A stretch of 46,991 nt of DNA. Source: a virus. Position numbers and translations under genes: made by a program. This document shows positions 8,011 through 16,069 of this stretch, one piece after another; position 1 is the stretch's first letter; every line of letters starts with the position of its first letter. Location of the stretch: positions 1 through 46,991 of the IMG/VR virus record IMGVR_UViG_3300031251_000979; one strand, written 5' to 3'. Below the pieces are notes generated by a model, which saw nothing but the letters and a program-made list of their open reading frames with translations, did not search any database and was not told the origin of the DNA.

Positions 8011-8403
8011 CTACTTTCCGGCTGCCACCGGCATAGGCCGGTGATCGTGTCTGTCGAGATATTCGATACGGTCTTTCGCCTCGCCGCCATCGATGGGCAC
8101 CACGACTTCGTGGCTGAACTTGTGATCGGAGGTGAGGCTGACAGGTCCGATCCGTTTCAGGGTATGAAGCAACGGAGCGACCTGGCATCGCGCATCGGCA
8201 GGTGTCTCGACCTTGATGTACGGCATGCCGCGCTCGAACCGGTATCCCCAGATCTTGCGGGCCACGAAACGGAAGTGGTCGAGCACTTCCTTTTCGCTCA
8301 GGCCGAACGCCGCCATGACCTTCTCGACAACCACGCCATTGGCGAGGTTCTTGAAGATCAGGCGGCGTGTCTCGGCCAACCGTTGACGTTCGGCGTCGGT
8401 CAT
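8011..8403 (-). CDS. Conserved-position hypothetical protein of the tail module
   Basis: 130 residues, starting at the ATG that overlaps the tail tube stop (TAATG) and ending two bases before the chaperone start. Residues 20-45 (NGVVVEKVMAAFGLSEKEVLDHFRFV) look like a helix-turn-helix. The C-terminal part contains many His/Asp residues (DRHDHRPMP). I do not recognise the family. Its place between tail tube and chaperone suggests a role in tail assembly rather than in transcription, but a DNA- or RNA-binding role cannot be excluded. Confidence 0.65.
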   Translation of the reverse strand: MTDAERQRLAETRRLIFKNLANGVVVEKVMAAFGLSEKEVLDHFRFVARKIWGYRFERGMPYIKVETPADARCQVAPLLHTLKRIGPVSLTSDHKFSHEVVVPIDGGEAKDRIEYLDRHDHRPMPVAAGK

Positions 8404-9173
8404 TAGCTGACCTGGGCGAACGACAGCGTTCCCAACGTGCCGTTGTCATCGACGGCACAGCCATAATCCATGCTCGGCATCGTGTAGTCGTCGAGCTTGG
8501 TCGCGAGGCTGAACCCACCACCGATGGTGTTGTTGAACTGAAACAGGGATTTTTCATCGCCGTAGACCATGCCGACGGTCGCGGTGAAACCGCCGATCTT
8601 GCCCATCGGCTGGTTGGTCATGTCGATGGACTGCCCGACTGAATCATCCGTTTTGACATAGTCGGTTAGCACGGTGCCGCTGGCGTATGCGGCGGGGTAA
8701 GTATAGATGCCAGTGTCTTCATCGACCGAATATTGTCCGGCAGTCGGCCCCGTGGCGACACGTGTCAGCCGAAGATTGGCACCCGCGGTGGTCAAGACGA
8801 CGCCCAGGTCAGCGACGAAGTCGTCAGAGCCTTCGACCTCGACGGTGTATGCGGTCGATGCCGGAATGTCCCCGGCTTCGTTGCGGACGAAGACGGTCTC
8901 GCCCGCCGAGAGCGTGCCGCCCAGCAAGAGCGAGTTCACGGCGCGGCCGTTGAGCGAACCGGATTCGACTTTGCCTGACACGGTTAGTTTGCCCGCAGCC
9001 ACGTCCTGCGCAGCTTGGCCGTCCGAGCCGTAAAGGTATTTGATTTCGCGTTTGAAATCGACGGAGACCGACTGCACCGTGCCGAACCTGACAGGCGTCG
9101 GATTGGCAACGTTGGGACGGCCCCAGAAATAGCCGCCACCGAAGAGTTTCTGACCAGTAAGTGAATTTCCCAT
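8403..9173 (-). CDS. Major tail (tube) protein
   Basis: 256 residues. It is mostly beta-strand-like, with KLTVSGKVESGSLNGRAVNSLL, GETVFVRNEAG and YSVDEDTGIYTYPAAYASGT. These are patterns common in tail tube proteins of alphaproteobacterial siphophages. The position, directly before the chaperone region and after the tail terminator gene, fits. A good RBS (AGGAG) stands eight bases upstream of the ATG, in keeping with high expression. The assignment rests on composition, length and gene order. Confidence 0.8.
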   Translation of the reverse strand: MGNSLTGQKLFGGGYFWGRPNVANPTPVRFGTVQSVSVDFKREIKYLYGSDGQAAQDVAAGKLTVSGKVESGSLNGRAVNSLLLGGTLSAGETVFVRNEAGDIPASTAYTVEVEGSDDFVADLGVVLTTAGANLRLTRVATGPTAGQYSVDEDTGIYTYPAAYASGTVLTDYVKTDDSVGQSIDMTNQPMGKIGGFTATVGMVYGDEKSLFQFNNTIGGGFSLATKLDDYTMPSMDYGCAVDDNGTLGTLSFAQVS

Positions 9174-9182
9174 GATGTTCTC

Positions 9183-9641
9183 CTATGGGGCTGAAGGAAG
9201 TCCGATTTCGACCGGGAGGTAATAGATGCCCTGCCGGTAGTCAGGGCTGGTGCTGTTGTCGCCGCTATCTTTGGCGGCTCGACCTTTGACGCGGACGTAT
9301 TTGACGAGGCCGCCAAGCGTTTGATCATCATCGCCGGATGGTGGGACCAGCGCAGCGATCACGGCATCGATCAGCGGATTGAGCACCGTCGATCCCGCAG
9401 TGCCCTTTTTCGAAGTTGCCGCAATGTGAAAGTAGACGGTCCACACATCTTTCGGCAGATTGCCCGTCCATTCGCGGTCTTCGTAGGCCTCGTCCTGCAT
9501 GAGGACTGGCTGCTGTAACGGTGGAACGCGCTGGCATTCGATGATTTCGCGCGTCACCGTGGCGAACGGGCCGTTCCTGCTTTTTGAGAGCGGCGCGACC
9601 AGTGCAAAGAGAGCCTGATAAATCTGTTCCCGCGTGCTCAT
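9183..9641 (-). CDS. Tail terminator / minor tail protein U-like
   Basis: 152 residues. It begins MSTREQIYQALFALVAPL, has a central strand-rich part with EDREWTGNLPKDVWTVYFHIAA, and ends IYYLPVEIGLPSAP. This is the layout of small siphophage tail terminators (lambda gpU-like, DUF3168-like), which stop tube growth and join it to the head. The start overlaps the upstream gp10-like gene by ATGA. The tail tube gene follows after nine bases. Confidence 0.7.
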   Translation of the reverse strand: MSTREQIYQALFALVAPLSKSRNGPFATVTREIIECQRVPPLQQPVLMQDEAYEDREWTGNLPKDVWTVYFHIAATSKKGTAGSTVLNPLIDAVIAALVPPSGDDDQTLGGLVKYVRVKGRAAKDSGDNSTSPDYRQGIYYLPVEIGLPSAP

Positions 9642-10153
9642 TCCGCTGCCATCGCGTAGCCGTCAGACACCGCTGCGGAAACCATGGCGCGGATACCGTC
9701 CTGAAAGTTTGAGCGCTCCTGCACCAGAGCGAGCCGGGCATAACTGCGTTCCGGGATCGTGATGGGGTGCGGCTTTGTCTTGTGGGTGAACACCAATGGG
9801 CCGCGCCCGCCAGACGGAACGAATTCGCCGCGCCCGGCCATGAAGACTTGCAGCTTGTCCGATCCGGGGTGATGGATCGTGACGCCGTATTCCTGTGCCG
9901 CCGCGTAATCGACGCCTTCGGTGTAGACCCGGCCCGTCACATCGGTGCCGCTATCAGTCACCTCGGATTTGACGCTGTTGTACAGCCTGCCCGTCGATTT
10001 GAACCGTTCAGCAATGTTCTGTTTGACCCGTTGGCGCAACGATTCCGTGGCCTTGACCATAAACGGCTTAAGCGCGCCGCGGACGGTGTTCGGCATTGCG
10101 GTCAGACGCGCCGTAAGCTGCGACAGCCCACGCATCTCAAATTCGATGGGCAT
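9638..10153 (-). CDS. Head-tail joining / tail completion protein, HK97 gp10 type
   Basis: 171 residues. The layout FEMRGLSQLTARLTAMPNTVR, a long basic helix (RQRVKQNIAERF), GRLYNSVKSEV and YAAAQEYGVTIHHPG is that of HK97 gp10-like proteins. They sit at the head-tail interface and feature a YAxxxEYG motif. It overlaps the next gene by ATGA, so both are likely made together. Role by family; no search was run. Confidence 0.8.
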   Translation of the reverse strand: MPIEFEMRGLSQLTARLTAMPNTVRGALKPFMVKATESLRQRVKQNIAERFKSTGRLYNSVKSEVTDSGTDVTGRVYTEGVDYAAAQEYGVTIHHPGSDKLQVFMAGRGEFVPSGGRGPLVFTHKTKPHPITIPERSYARLALVQERSNFQDGIRAMVSAAVSDGYAMAAE

Positions 10154-10160
10154 GTCTCAC

Positions 10161-10850
10161 CTACTGCAAATAGCCGCTTGGCAGGCCTGCCACGAACACC
10201 AGCGCGGATTTCTCGCTGGCCTGTGCCTCGTATTCTTTCGCGCGAGCACTGAACGCTGAGGACTTCTGGTTAAGGCCGGTGCTCATTTTGCCGTCGCTGG
10301 TGCTGGCCTCGCGCGCAAACCGGGCGGCCAGTTGTCTGCAAATCAATGCGGCAGCGCCGTACCGTGAACCGCGCTCGGCAAGTGCAAACGCAATCTCGGG
10401 ATCAAACACGAGAGGATCGGTAGAAGACGTGTCGCCTACCAGATACCTGATCGCATCTTTGTCACTGCTTGCCGGGTCTCCCGAGTAAGACCATGCCGGT
10501 TGCGGCCCGACCTTGCCTGTGGCCTGTGCAACGGTGACGATGTTGCCGTCAACATCAACCACATCCAATTGGCAGTAGAGAAAGCCCGATAGACCCGTGG
10601 TGTCCGATGCGACGAAATTGACGTAGCAAATTCCGTCCGTGCCATCGCCGTTCGGACCGAAATCGATTCCGCCATCAACCGATTTCTTCTTGGTGAAGAG
10701 AACGCCTGAACTCGGATCAAGCCGCGCCGTGAATATGATGTCCTGAACGCCGGACAGATCATACGCCACCGTGCCATCGGTGGTGATGGCGAACCGAATC
10801 GCTGCGGTGTTACCCGCGAACAGCTCGAAGCTCTGGTCCTCGACGGCCAT
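10161..10850 (-). CDS. Head-tail connector with an extra BppU-like N-terminal domain
   Basis: 229 residues in two parts. Residues 1-115 (FELFAGNTAAIRFAITTDG, VAYDLSGVQDIIFTARL) look like the beta-sandwich domain at the N-terminus of baseplate upper proteins (BppU). Residues 120-229 (SSDKDAIRYLVGDTSSTDP, DPEIAFALAERGSRYGAAALICRQLAARFARE) match the small all-helical head-tail connectors that normally stand alone in this position. The fusion could decorate the neck. The gene is in the expected slot just before the gp10-like gene. The N-terminal assignment is the weaker part. Confidence 0.65.
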   Translation of the reverse strand: MAVEDQSFELFAGNTAAIRFAITTDGTVAYDLSGVQDIIFTARLDPSSGVLFTKKKSVDGGIDFGPNGDGTDGICYVNFVASDTTGLSGFLYCQLDVVDVDGNIVTVAQATGKVGPQPAWSYSGDPASSDKDAIRYLVGDTSSTDPLVFDPEIAFALAERGSRYGAAALICRQLAARFAREASTSDGKMSTGLNQKSSAFSARAKEYEAQASEKSALVFVAGLPSGYLQ

Positions 10851-10856
10851 GGCCTA

Positions 10857-11411
10857 TCAGGCCGTTGCGGCGGTGAGCGTGACCGTCACGTTCAGCGTGT
10901 CGTCGGCCAGAACGGAGCGTGCCGTCCCGAAGTCGGCCACGCCGTAAAGCGTACCCGATGTGCCGCTTGCCGCGGTGCAGAGGAACGCGCCGTAGATTGT
11001 CGTGGTCCCGCTGATCGCAAAGGCCGCCTTGCTGGCCGAATTATCGACCGACTGGCCCGAGACCGAACCCAGGGTCAGCGCCTTACGGTTGCCCGAATAA
11101 TTGGCGTCTTCGGTCCAGCCGGAATGCGAGGCCAGCGTATCGCCAGCAGCAGCGGTTCCGGTGTCTTTCAGCCCGACATAGAACGCCCCGGTGTAGGAGC
11201 TGCCCTTGAAATACTTGTCGAGCAGATCGTTGAGGCCAGCGTTGGTGACGAGGTTATCGACTTCCTCGACCCACTTGAGATTGCCGTCCGCGTCGAAACA
11301 CTCGACCTTGTAGTGCGACTTCATCTTGAGCGTGCCGAAATTGGCAATAGCACCCGCGTCGAGGTTCGATGCCGCAGCCATTTCGGCCGCAACGTTGTTG
11401 ATGGATTGCAT
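10857..11411 (-). CDS. Virion-associated protein of unknown role
   Basis: 184 residues, MQSINNVAAEMAAASN at the start. Segments HYKVECFDADGNLKW, NLVTNAGLNDLLDKYF and AFYVGLKDTGTAAAGDTLASH recur, from memory, in many phages as a small structural or tail-fibre-like protein in the head-tail region. Composition (Ala, Gly, Thr, Ser) suggests a beta-rich virion protein. It sits between the long repeat protein and the connector. No enzyme motif is visible. Confidence 0.65.
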   Translation of the reverse strand: MQSINNVAAEMAAASNLDAGAIANFGTLKMKSHYKVECFDADGNLKWVEEVDNLVTNAGLNDLLDKYFKGSSYTGAFYVGLKDTGTAAAGDTLASHSGWTEDANYSGNRKALTLGSVSGQSVDNSASKAAFAISGTTTIYGAFLCTAASGTSGTLYGVADFGTARSVLADDTLNVTVTLTAATA

Positions 11412-11422
11412 GGAAAGCCCTT

Positions 11423-13195
11423 TCAGTTGATCTGGCCCTTGAGGTCGATGGTCAGGCGAACCGTGCCGGCAAGGGTCACGCCGCTTTCGGTCTGGCCTTT
11501 GAGTTCGATGATGCGTGGCGGCAGAGCGCCAGATGACGAATAGAATTGCGCGGTCAGCCGTGTCGCCAGCGTGACGGCTTCTTCATAGGTGAGGATGGAA
11601 CTTGCCGCTTGATTGAACTGCGCGGCGAATGTGACCTGGGCGCCCAGCACACCGGCCACGGAATGGGTAGCCGCCACCTCCACCGGAAGCGTGATTGCAC
11701 CCTCAACCGTCAGCAGTCCGGACGAACTCTCGTCCACGCTGACCGAAAGAGAAATCGCTTTGTCGATGGTGACTGCGGCAGATACGGTCTGGCTCAACGC
11801 AAGGGCGAACGCGACCGCCGCGTTGGCGTTTAGCTGGGACGCAAGACTTGTCGAAACCGACGCGCCGAACGAAACCGCTTCATCCACTTGTTTCTGCACA
11901 GCCGATGAAACCAGGGCAGACACGGCAAGCGTGATCGCCTCGTCATAGGTCGTGCCGCCAGATCCTGTGACCCCGTCCATCGCGGCCGAGACGGCTACGG
12001 CAAAGCTCGCGGGGGCCTGTACATCGATCAGACCTGATGCTCCGAACCCTGCAGCGACAGAAAGCGCGACGGCTTCGTCGATGGTCAGCACCCCGGCGAT
12101 GGCCGCCGAGACGGAAAACCCGAAACTAACCGCAGCGCTTATGTCGCTCTGGGCTAGTGGCGAAAGGCCTGCCTGTAGGGCCAAACTCATCGCAGAATTC
12201 AGCACCGCGTTGGTCGCCTTGGTCAGACCAACCACGGTCCCCAGCGATATCGCGGCTTCGAGATTGGTCACCGGAACGGCGCTTAGTGCCAAACTGGCGG
12301 AGAAAGTTGCGGAAGCCACGGCCGATAAAGCAGGAGATGAACTCAACGACAGAGACGCGCCCAAGCTTATGGATTCGTCGTATGTCGAGCCTGTCGCGAC
12401 AGGCGTATTGGAGGCGACGCTGATCCCAACAGGGCTGAGCAACGCCCAGGGATTTTTCGCGACAAACCAATGCTGGGCCGAACTGAGTGGCTGGAAGAAA
12501 AAGAACGTCCAGGCGTTCTGTCCGTCGAAATAGTTGGGGCTATAGCCGCCCGGGCGTATGCCAAGCTGGATCGTCGCGGTCGTGCCGGCCGATATGCTTG
12601 TGCTGCCGCCCCAGCCTGAGCTGTTGGCAGTCAGAACGCCGTTTTCGAACAGATTGATATTGCTGAGTGCCGACACCCCGACCGTCGTAAAGCCGGAAGG
12701 CGTGTTCGAACTGGCGACAACGGCCTCGCCGTTGCCGGTCAACATCGATACGGCGAATTTGCCGTTGGAGCCTGCCCCGAGGGTGACCTGCCGAGTGTTG
12801 CCGCTCGTACCCAGATAGACAGCCCAGGCATTGCCGGCAGGGTTTGAACCGACCTTCAACCGCGCGACAATCGAGCACTGGGAGATGTCGCCCGGCAAGA
12901 ACAGCGGCGCTGATGTCAACACCGCCCGTTGTTGCGATGCCGCGACCGTCTTGAAAGCGAGGCCTTCTTCGCTCGTGATGACCGAAGGATTGTTGCTGCC
13001 CCCCGGGAGTGCCAGCCTCGCACCCGCTGGGCCTCCCATTCCGATGATGGTTGCAGCAGGACTGCCATCCTGAAACAGGATCGCGCCCACGCAGCCCATG
13101 TTCCGCGCGACAGTGGAGAGTTTTAGCGCGTTGCCCCGAAACGGCGGCTTGACGATCTGCCCATCGGCCCAGGGACGGAGAATGTGAACGCTCAT
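11423..13195 (-). CDS. Large Ala/Ser-rich repeat virion protein (fibre or head decoration)
   Basis: 590 residues. Residues 1-255 look like a LamG/concanavalin-type beta-sandwich (SIVARLKVGSNPAGNAWAVY, NINLFENGV, GRTGG-like turns, WTFFFFQPLSSAQHW) similar to that in phage cargo and fibre proteins. Residues about 265-560 are some 14 degenerate copies of a roughly 20-27 residue unit with the core (D/E)xAxxLxxxxS, for example ISLGASLSL, VALSVAAGF, VSFGASVST, ISLSVSVDE. The C-terminus (PPRIIELKGQTESGVTLAG) is a short separate end. The unit resembles the repeats of rod-like fibres. The gene overlaps the cupin gene by ATGA. Function is inferred from its surroundings only. Confidence 0.7.
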   Translation of the reverse strand: MSVHILRPWADGQIVKPPFRGNALKLSTVARNMGCVGAILFQDGSPAATIIGMGGPAGARLALPGGSNNPSVITSEEGLAFKTVAASQQRAVLTSAPLFLPGDISQCSIVARLKVGSNPAGNAWAVYLGTSGNTRQVTLGAGSNGKFAVSMLTGNGEAVVASSNTPSGFTTVGVSALSNINLFENGVLTANSSGWGGSTSISAGTTATIQLGIRPGGYSPNYFDGQNAWTFFFFQPLSSAQHWFVAKNPWALLSPVGISVASNTPVATGSTYDESISLGASLSLSSSPALSAVASATFSASLALSAVPVTNLEAAISLGTVVGLTKATNAVLNSAMSLALQAGLSPLAQSDISAAVSFGFSVSAAIAGVLTIDEAVALSVAAGFGASGLIDVQAPASFAVAVSAAMDGVTGSGGTTYDEAITLAVSALVSSAVQKQVDEAVSFGASVSTSLASQLNANAAVAFALALSQTVSAAVTIDKAISLSVSVDESSSGLLTVEGAITLPVEVAATHSVAGVLGAQVTFAAQFNQAASSILTYEEAVTLATRLTAQFYSSSGALPPRIIELKGQTESGVTLAGTVRLTIDLKGQIN

Positions 13196-13539
13196 TCGTC
13201 ACCTGCGAATCTGACATCCTCCACGTTGTTTGTCGGCCGGCGATTGCCATCGAGAGCAGCGAACGTGCAATCCACGATGGCGGGTACAATGATGGGCTCG
13301 ACGCTATGGGGCACACCGGGCCGGATTTCGAGTTTGCTTGCGTCTTCCGCATATAGTTCGGCATCGACCAGAAGCTTTTCCCAGTCCGACGGATCGAACA
13401 ACCGGACGCGAACAGCACCTTTCCGGGGGGCCATCATGTGCGGCTCCTCGTGCGCGTGCGTCTCAATCACCTCGTCGTCGCGGTCAAAGTGAATGGTGTT
13501 GACGGTGAAGTGACCGAAGTGGCCGCGTGACTTAAGCAT
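13192..13539 (-). CDS. Small cupin-fold protein
   Basis: 115 residues. Cupin motif 1 is recognisable as ETHAHEEPHMMAPRKG (His28, His30 and His34, then Gly41) and motif 2 as RPGVPHSV (His78). These histidines would bind a metal. Single-domain cupins of this size can be sugar isomerases, oxygenases or simple structural folds. Here the gene is inside the virion block with overlaps on both sides (8 bases upstream, ATGA downstream), so a structural or virion-modifying role is plausible. The substrate cannot be predicted. Confidence 0.65.
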   Translation of the reverse strand: MLKSRGHFGHFTVNTIHFDRDDEVIETHAHEEPHMMAPRKGAVRVRLFDPSDWEKLLVDAELYAEDASKLEIRPGVPHSVEPIIVPAIVDCTFAALDGNRRPTNNVEDVRFAGDE

Positions 13540-13957
13540 TGTTGTCGAACCCGTAACGGCGCGTCTTCACCGTGTTGCCACTCGACGCAAACGTGGTGCC
13601 GGTCTGGTTGACAACGGCGATTTCGAAATCGCCCGGCGGAATTGGAATGCCGACGACTTCGAATTTCTTGGCGCTCGATCCCGTTGAAACCTGAACGCTT
13701 GCGACCAATGTTCCTACCCCACGGTCGGCGTAGCTCGATCCGTCATCCAGCAGCGGCAGCAAGTGGATTTCCAGATAAGGCGTGCCGCTCGGATTGAACG
13801 CCCCCAATATCCCGGAGATGTCCATCAACGGGCATTTGTCGGAGCTGTTACCGATGTTCGAGCTGGTCGCCGCCGATCCGCTCGCCAGCGAGTTCAACCC
13901 GCTGCCGAGCGCCGCATCATACGTCAGCGGCGTGTCGTATTTCAGTTTGTTCGCCAT
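13532..13957 (-). CDS. Hypothetical virion protein
   Basis: 141 residues, starting MANKLKYDTPLTYDAAL. It contains SGTPYLEIHLLPLLDDGSSYADRG and PPGDFEIAVVNQTG, which suggests a compact beta-rich fold. Proteins with this pattern occur in head-gene clusters of alphaproteobacterial phages as unnamed structural components. It is co-translated with the cupin gene through an 8-base overlap. No catalytic motif is seen. Confidence 0.6.
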   Translation of the reverse strand: MANKLKYDTPLTYDAALGSGLNSLASGSAATSSNIGNSSDKCPLMDISGILGAFNPSGTPYLEIHLLPLLDDGSSYADRGVGTLVASVQVSTGSSAKKFEVVGIPIPPGDFEIAVVNQTGTTFASSGNTVKTRRYGFDNNA

Positions 13958-13969
13958 CCACCGCCCCTA

Positions 13970-14236
13970 TCAGAGCGCAGCGAGTTGAGCATCGAGCGCC
14001 GCGTCGCGCGCGTTGCAAATGTCGATCAGGGCCTGAAGAACGGCTGTGGACTCCTCCACCGTCATCAGCAGGCTATCGAGATCGATCTGCAACCCACTGG
14101 AGTTCACGTTCGCCATCCGCATGAAAACGAAGGTGGACGACGCTTGCTGGGCATTTTGAATGCGCCCCAGAACATCGGAAACCGCCGACTTCTTTGCGAT
14201 AATGTCGGAGGCCTGCTGGGCTTTGTCCTGATCCAT
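13970..14236 (-). CDS. Small helical hypothetical protein downstream of the capsid gene
   Basis: 88 residues, MDQDKAQQASDIIAKKS to the end DAALDAQLAAL. It is nearly all predicted helix and rich in Ala, Asp and Gln, with no cysteine. It is the first gene after the capsid gene and is separated from it by a strong hairpin, so it is probably made at a lower level than capsid. It could be a head accessory or connector piece. The family is unknown to me. Confidence 0.6.
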   Translation of the reverse strand: MDQDKAQQASDIIAKKSAVSDVLGRIQNAQQASSTFVFMRMANVNSSGLQIDLDSLLMTVEESTAVLQALIDICNARDAALDAQLAAL

Positions 14237-14254
14237 GATTTTTGCTTTCGAGTG

Positions 14255-14290
14255 ACGGCGTGGGCCAGTTCAGCATCCAGCCCACGCCGT
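14255..14290 (-). terminator. Strong hairpin after the capsid gene
   Basis: ACGGCGTGGGC (14255-14265) and GCCCACGCCGT (14280-14290) form a perfect 11-bp stem with a 14-base loop. It starts eight bases past the capsid stop codon on the transcribed minus strand. No run of U follows, so it may be a weak or Rho-helped terminator, or a 3' end stabiliser that raises capsid mRNA over the genes behind it. Confidence 0.55.
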
Positions 14291-14297
14291 GCATCGG

Positions 14298-15272
14298 TTA
14301 CGCAGGCACGTCGGTGATTTCGTCGAGATAGGCCGCGGCCTTGGGCAAGCGCCATTCGGTGCCGCCGGTACGCGCGATGATGCCGGTCTCGAAACCCATG
14401 ATCGACTTCTGGCGTGCGGCCAGAACCCGGCGCGGCATCGGAAGATGGAAGCGAACGACTTCCGGGTCTTTCCGATAGACCACCATGCGACCACCGCCAT
14501 CGTTGGAAGCCGTGGCCAGCGCACGCACCGGCATGATGTTGAGCGGCTGGCCCGTTTCCGCCGTGTAGATGTTGTTCTTGCGAACGTAATCCAACACGTT
14601 CAACGTGCCGTCGCCATCGGCCAAACGCTTGGTCGCGATCAGACGAAAAGCATTCGGAGGGAGAGCGACCGAGTCGGCATACTCGACTTCGTTGGTTTCG
14701 GTGCGAACCGACGAAAGTCCATCGTTGATGTCACGAACGATTAAATCGACGTCCTTGTCGTCCCAGAACGTCGATGTGCCAGTGCCGTCGTTGGCAACAT
14801 CCGCTCGCGGAACATCGGTGTTGTTGGCGAAACCTTTCCAGTTCTTCTCGGTCGAGCCTGTCATTGCGATGTTATAGAGGAGAAGCTCGATGCTGTTGGA
14901 CGCCTGCATCGCCTTCGTGGCGCTGAGGTTGATGCCATAGAGAGAGGCCTGATTGACCTCCTCCATGTTCCATTCCCAGCCCGCGCCTATCATAGAGAAG
15001 TCGTGACTTGCCTGATCGTGCGTGGCTCCGTTGAACGGCATATCGGTGGCCGAGCCCGAGATGAACTTGGCCTCGCCGCTGGAATCCACGGTGAAGAAGG
15101 TCGTTCCGATGGCCCATTCGTTACCTTCCGTCACCACAGGGATGATCGAAGCGTAATTGTATGTCGGATACCGCTTCTGGTAGATCGTCGTTTCGAGATT
15201 GCGTCCCTGGGCAAGGACGAAGGGAAATGCGGATTGCGCGTCGGCAAAGGCCCGCGGGGTGTGAATGTTCAT
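14298..15272 (-). CDS. Major capsid protein, DUF2184 (HK97-fold) type
   Basis: 324 residues. Typical segments are FAFVLAQGRNLETTIYQ-like at the N-terminus (ADAQSAFPFVLAQGRNLET), YPTYNYASIIPV, GAGWEWNMEEVNQAS and the C-terminal VVRFHLPMPRRVLAARQKS with TGGTEWRLPKAAAYLDEI. These are hallmarks of DUF2184 capsid proteins, which have the HK97 fold without a long delta domain. RBS GGAAAGGA stands before the ATG. The gene lies after the decoration gene and before a strong hairpin, as expected for the most abundant virion protein. Confidence 0.88.
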   Translation of the reverse strand: MNIHTPRAFADAQSAFPFVLAQGRNLETTIYQKRYPTYNYASIIPVVTEGNEWAIGTTFFTVDSSGEAKFISGSATDMPFNGATHDQASHDFSMIGAGWEWNMEEVNQASLYGINLSATKAMQASNSIELLLYNIAMTGSTEKNWKGFANNTDVPRADVANDGTGTSTFWDDKDVDLIVRDINDGLSSVRTETNEVEYADSVALPPNAFRLIATKRLADGDGTLNVLDYVRKNNIYTAETGQPLNIMPVRALATASNDGGGRMVVYRKDPEVVRFHLPMPRRVLAARQKSIMGFETGIIARTGGTEWRLPKAAAYLDEITDVPA

Positions 15273-15298
15273 GTCAGTTTCCTTTCCGTGGGTCTGCG

Positions 15299-16045
15299 TT
15301 AGCGCAGCTTGAGAGCGACGATGACGATATCGCCGTCAGCGCCGGTGGTGTCGAACACCGCATCGGGGATGCGAATGTGTGTCGTGGTCGAGGTGTAACG
15401 GCCCGTCGCCGGATTCCAATAGACATCACCGCCATCCGCTACCGAGGCGCCAGCCGTGACATACATCGTGCCCATCGTCAGGAAGGCGCCGGTGAAGTAC
15501 TGCGGATAGACGTCAGGCGTGGAAGCGTTGGCCGGGACGGCTGGGTTAAGAACGGCCAGACCGATGAAATCGGTGTTCGCCGTATAGCTGACATCGATGT
15601 ACCAGGTATCGCCAGCCGTGGCAGTGCCAGCACCGGTCACGGTTGCGGTGATGCCGTCTGACGTGGTGAACGCAGACCCGACATTGCCGTTGCCGACGAT
15701 GATACCATCAGGATCTTCGATCTGAAGTTCACCGGTGGCCGAGGTGGTCAACTGGGTAACGACATAGCGACCCTGCTTGGCCCCCGCCGCAACAGCCGGA
15801 GATGCCGAGATCGTCGAAGTGCCGACGTTGCCGCTCGCCGCCGCCGAACCGACACCGGTTGCCGCGAACGTTCCGCCAACCACGACACCGTGGTCACCAG
15901 CCCCGCGAAACGCGGGTTGGCCGAACGCGATGCCCGCGGCAGATTCCACGGTGCGGCTGATCTTGTTGCACTTTTCTTCGTTCGCGACCTGACCCGGCAA
16001 GCCGATGGCAGGTGCTTCGGAATAAGTCGTCTGATAGGTAGCCAT
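15299..16045 (-). CDS. Capsid decoration / cement-like protein
   Basis: 248 residues. The start MATYQTTYSEAPAIGLPGQVANEEKCNKISRTVES resembles proteins found just before DUF2184 capsid genes, which share the motif AxxGLPGQxAN. The rest is Gly/Ala/Thr-rich and strand-forming (VSYTANTDFIGLAVLNPAVP, YTSTTTHIRIPDAVF). It probably binds the capsid outside and stabilises it. RBS AGGAAAGGA precedes the start, which speaks for strong expression like the capsid gene. Confidence 0.7.
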   Translation of the reverse strand: MATYQTTYSEAPAIGLPGQVANEEKCNKISRTVESAAGIAFGQPAFRGAGDHGVVVGGTFAATGVGSAAASGNVGTSTISASPAVAAGAKQGRYVVTQLTTSATGELQIEDPDGIIVGNGNVGSAFTTSDGITATVTGAGTATAGDTWYIDVSYTANTDFIGLAVLNPAVPANASTPDVYPQYFTGAFLTMGTMYVTAGASVADGGDVYWNPATGRYTSTTTHIRIPDAVFDTTGADGDIVIVALKLR

Positions 16046-16069
16046 TGAAATGTTCCTTTCCTGGCTGAG

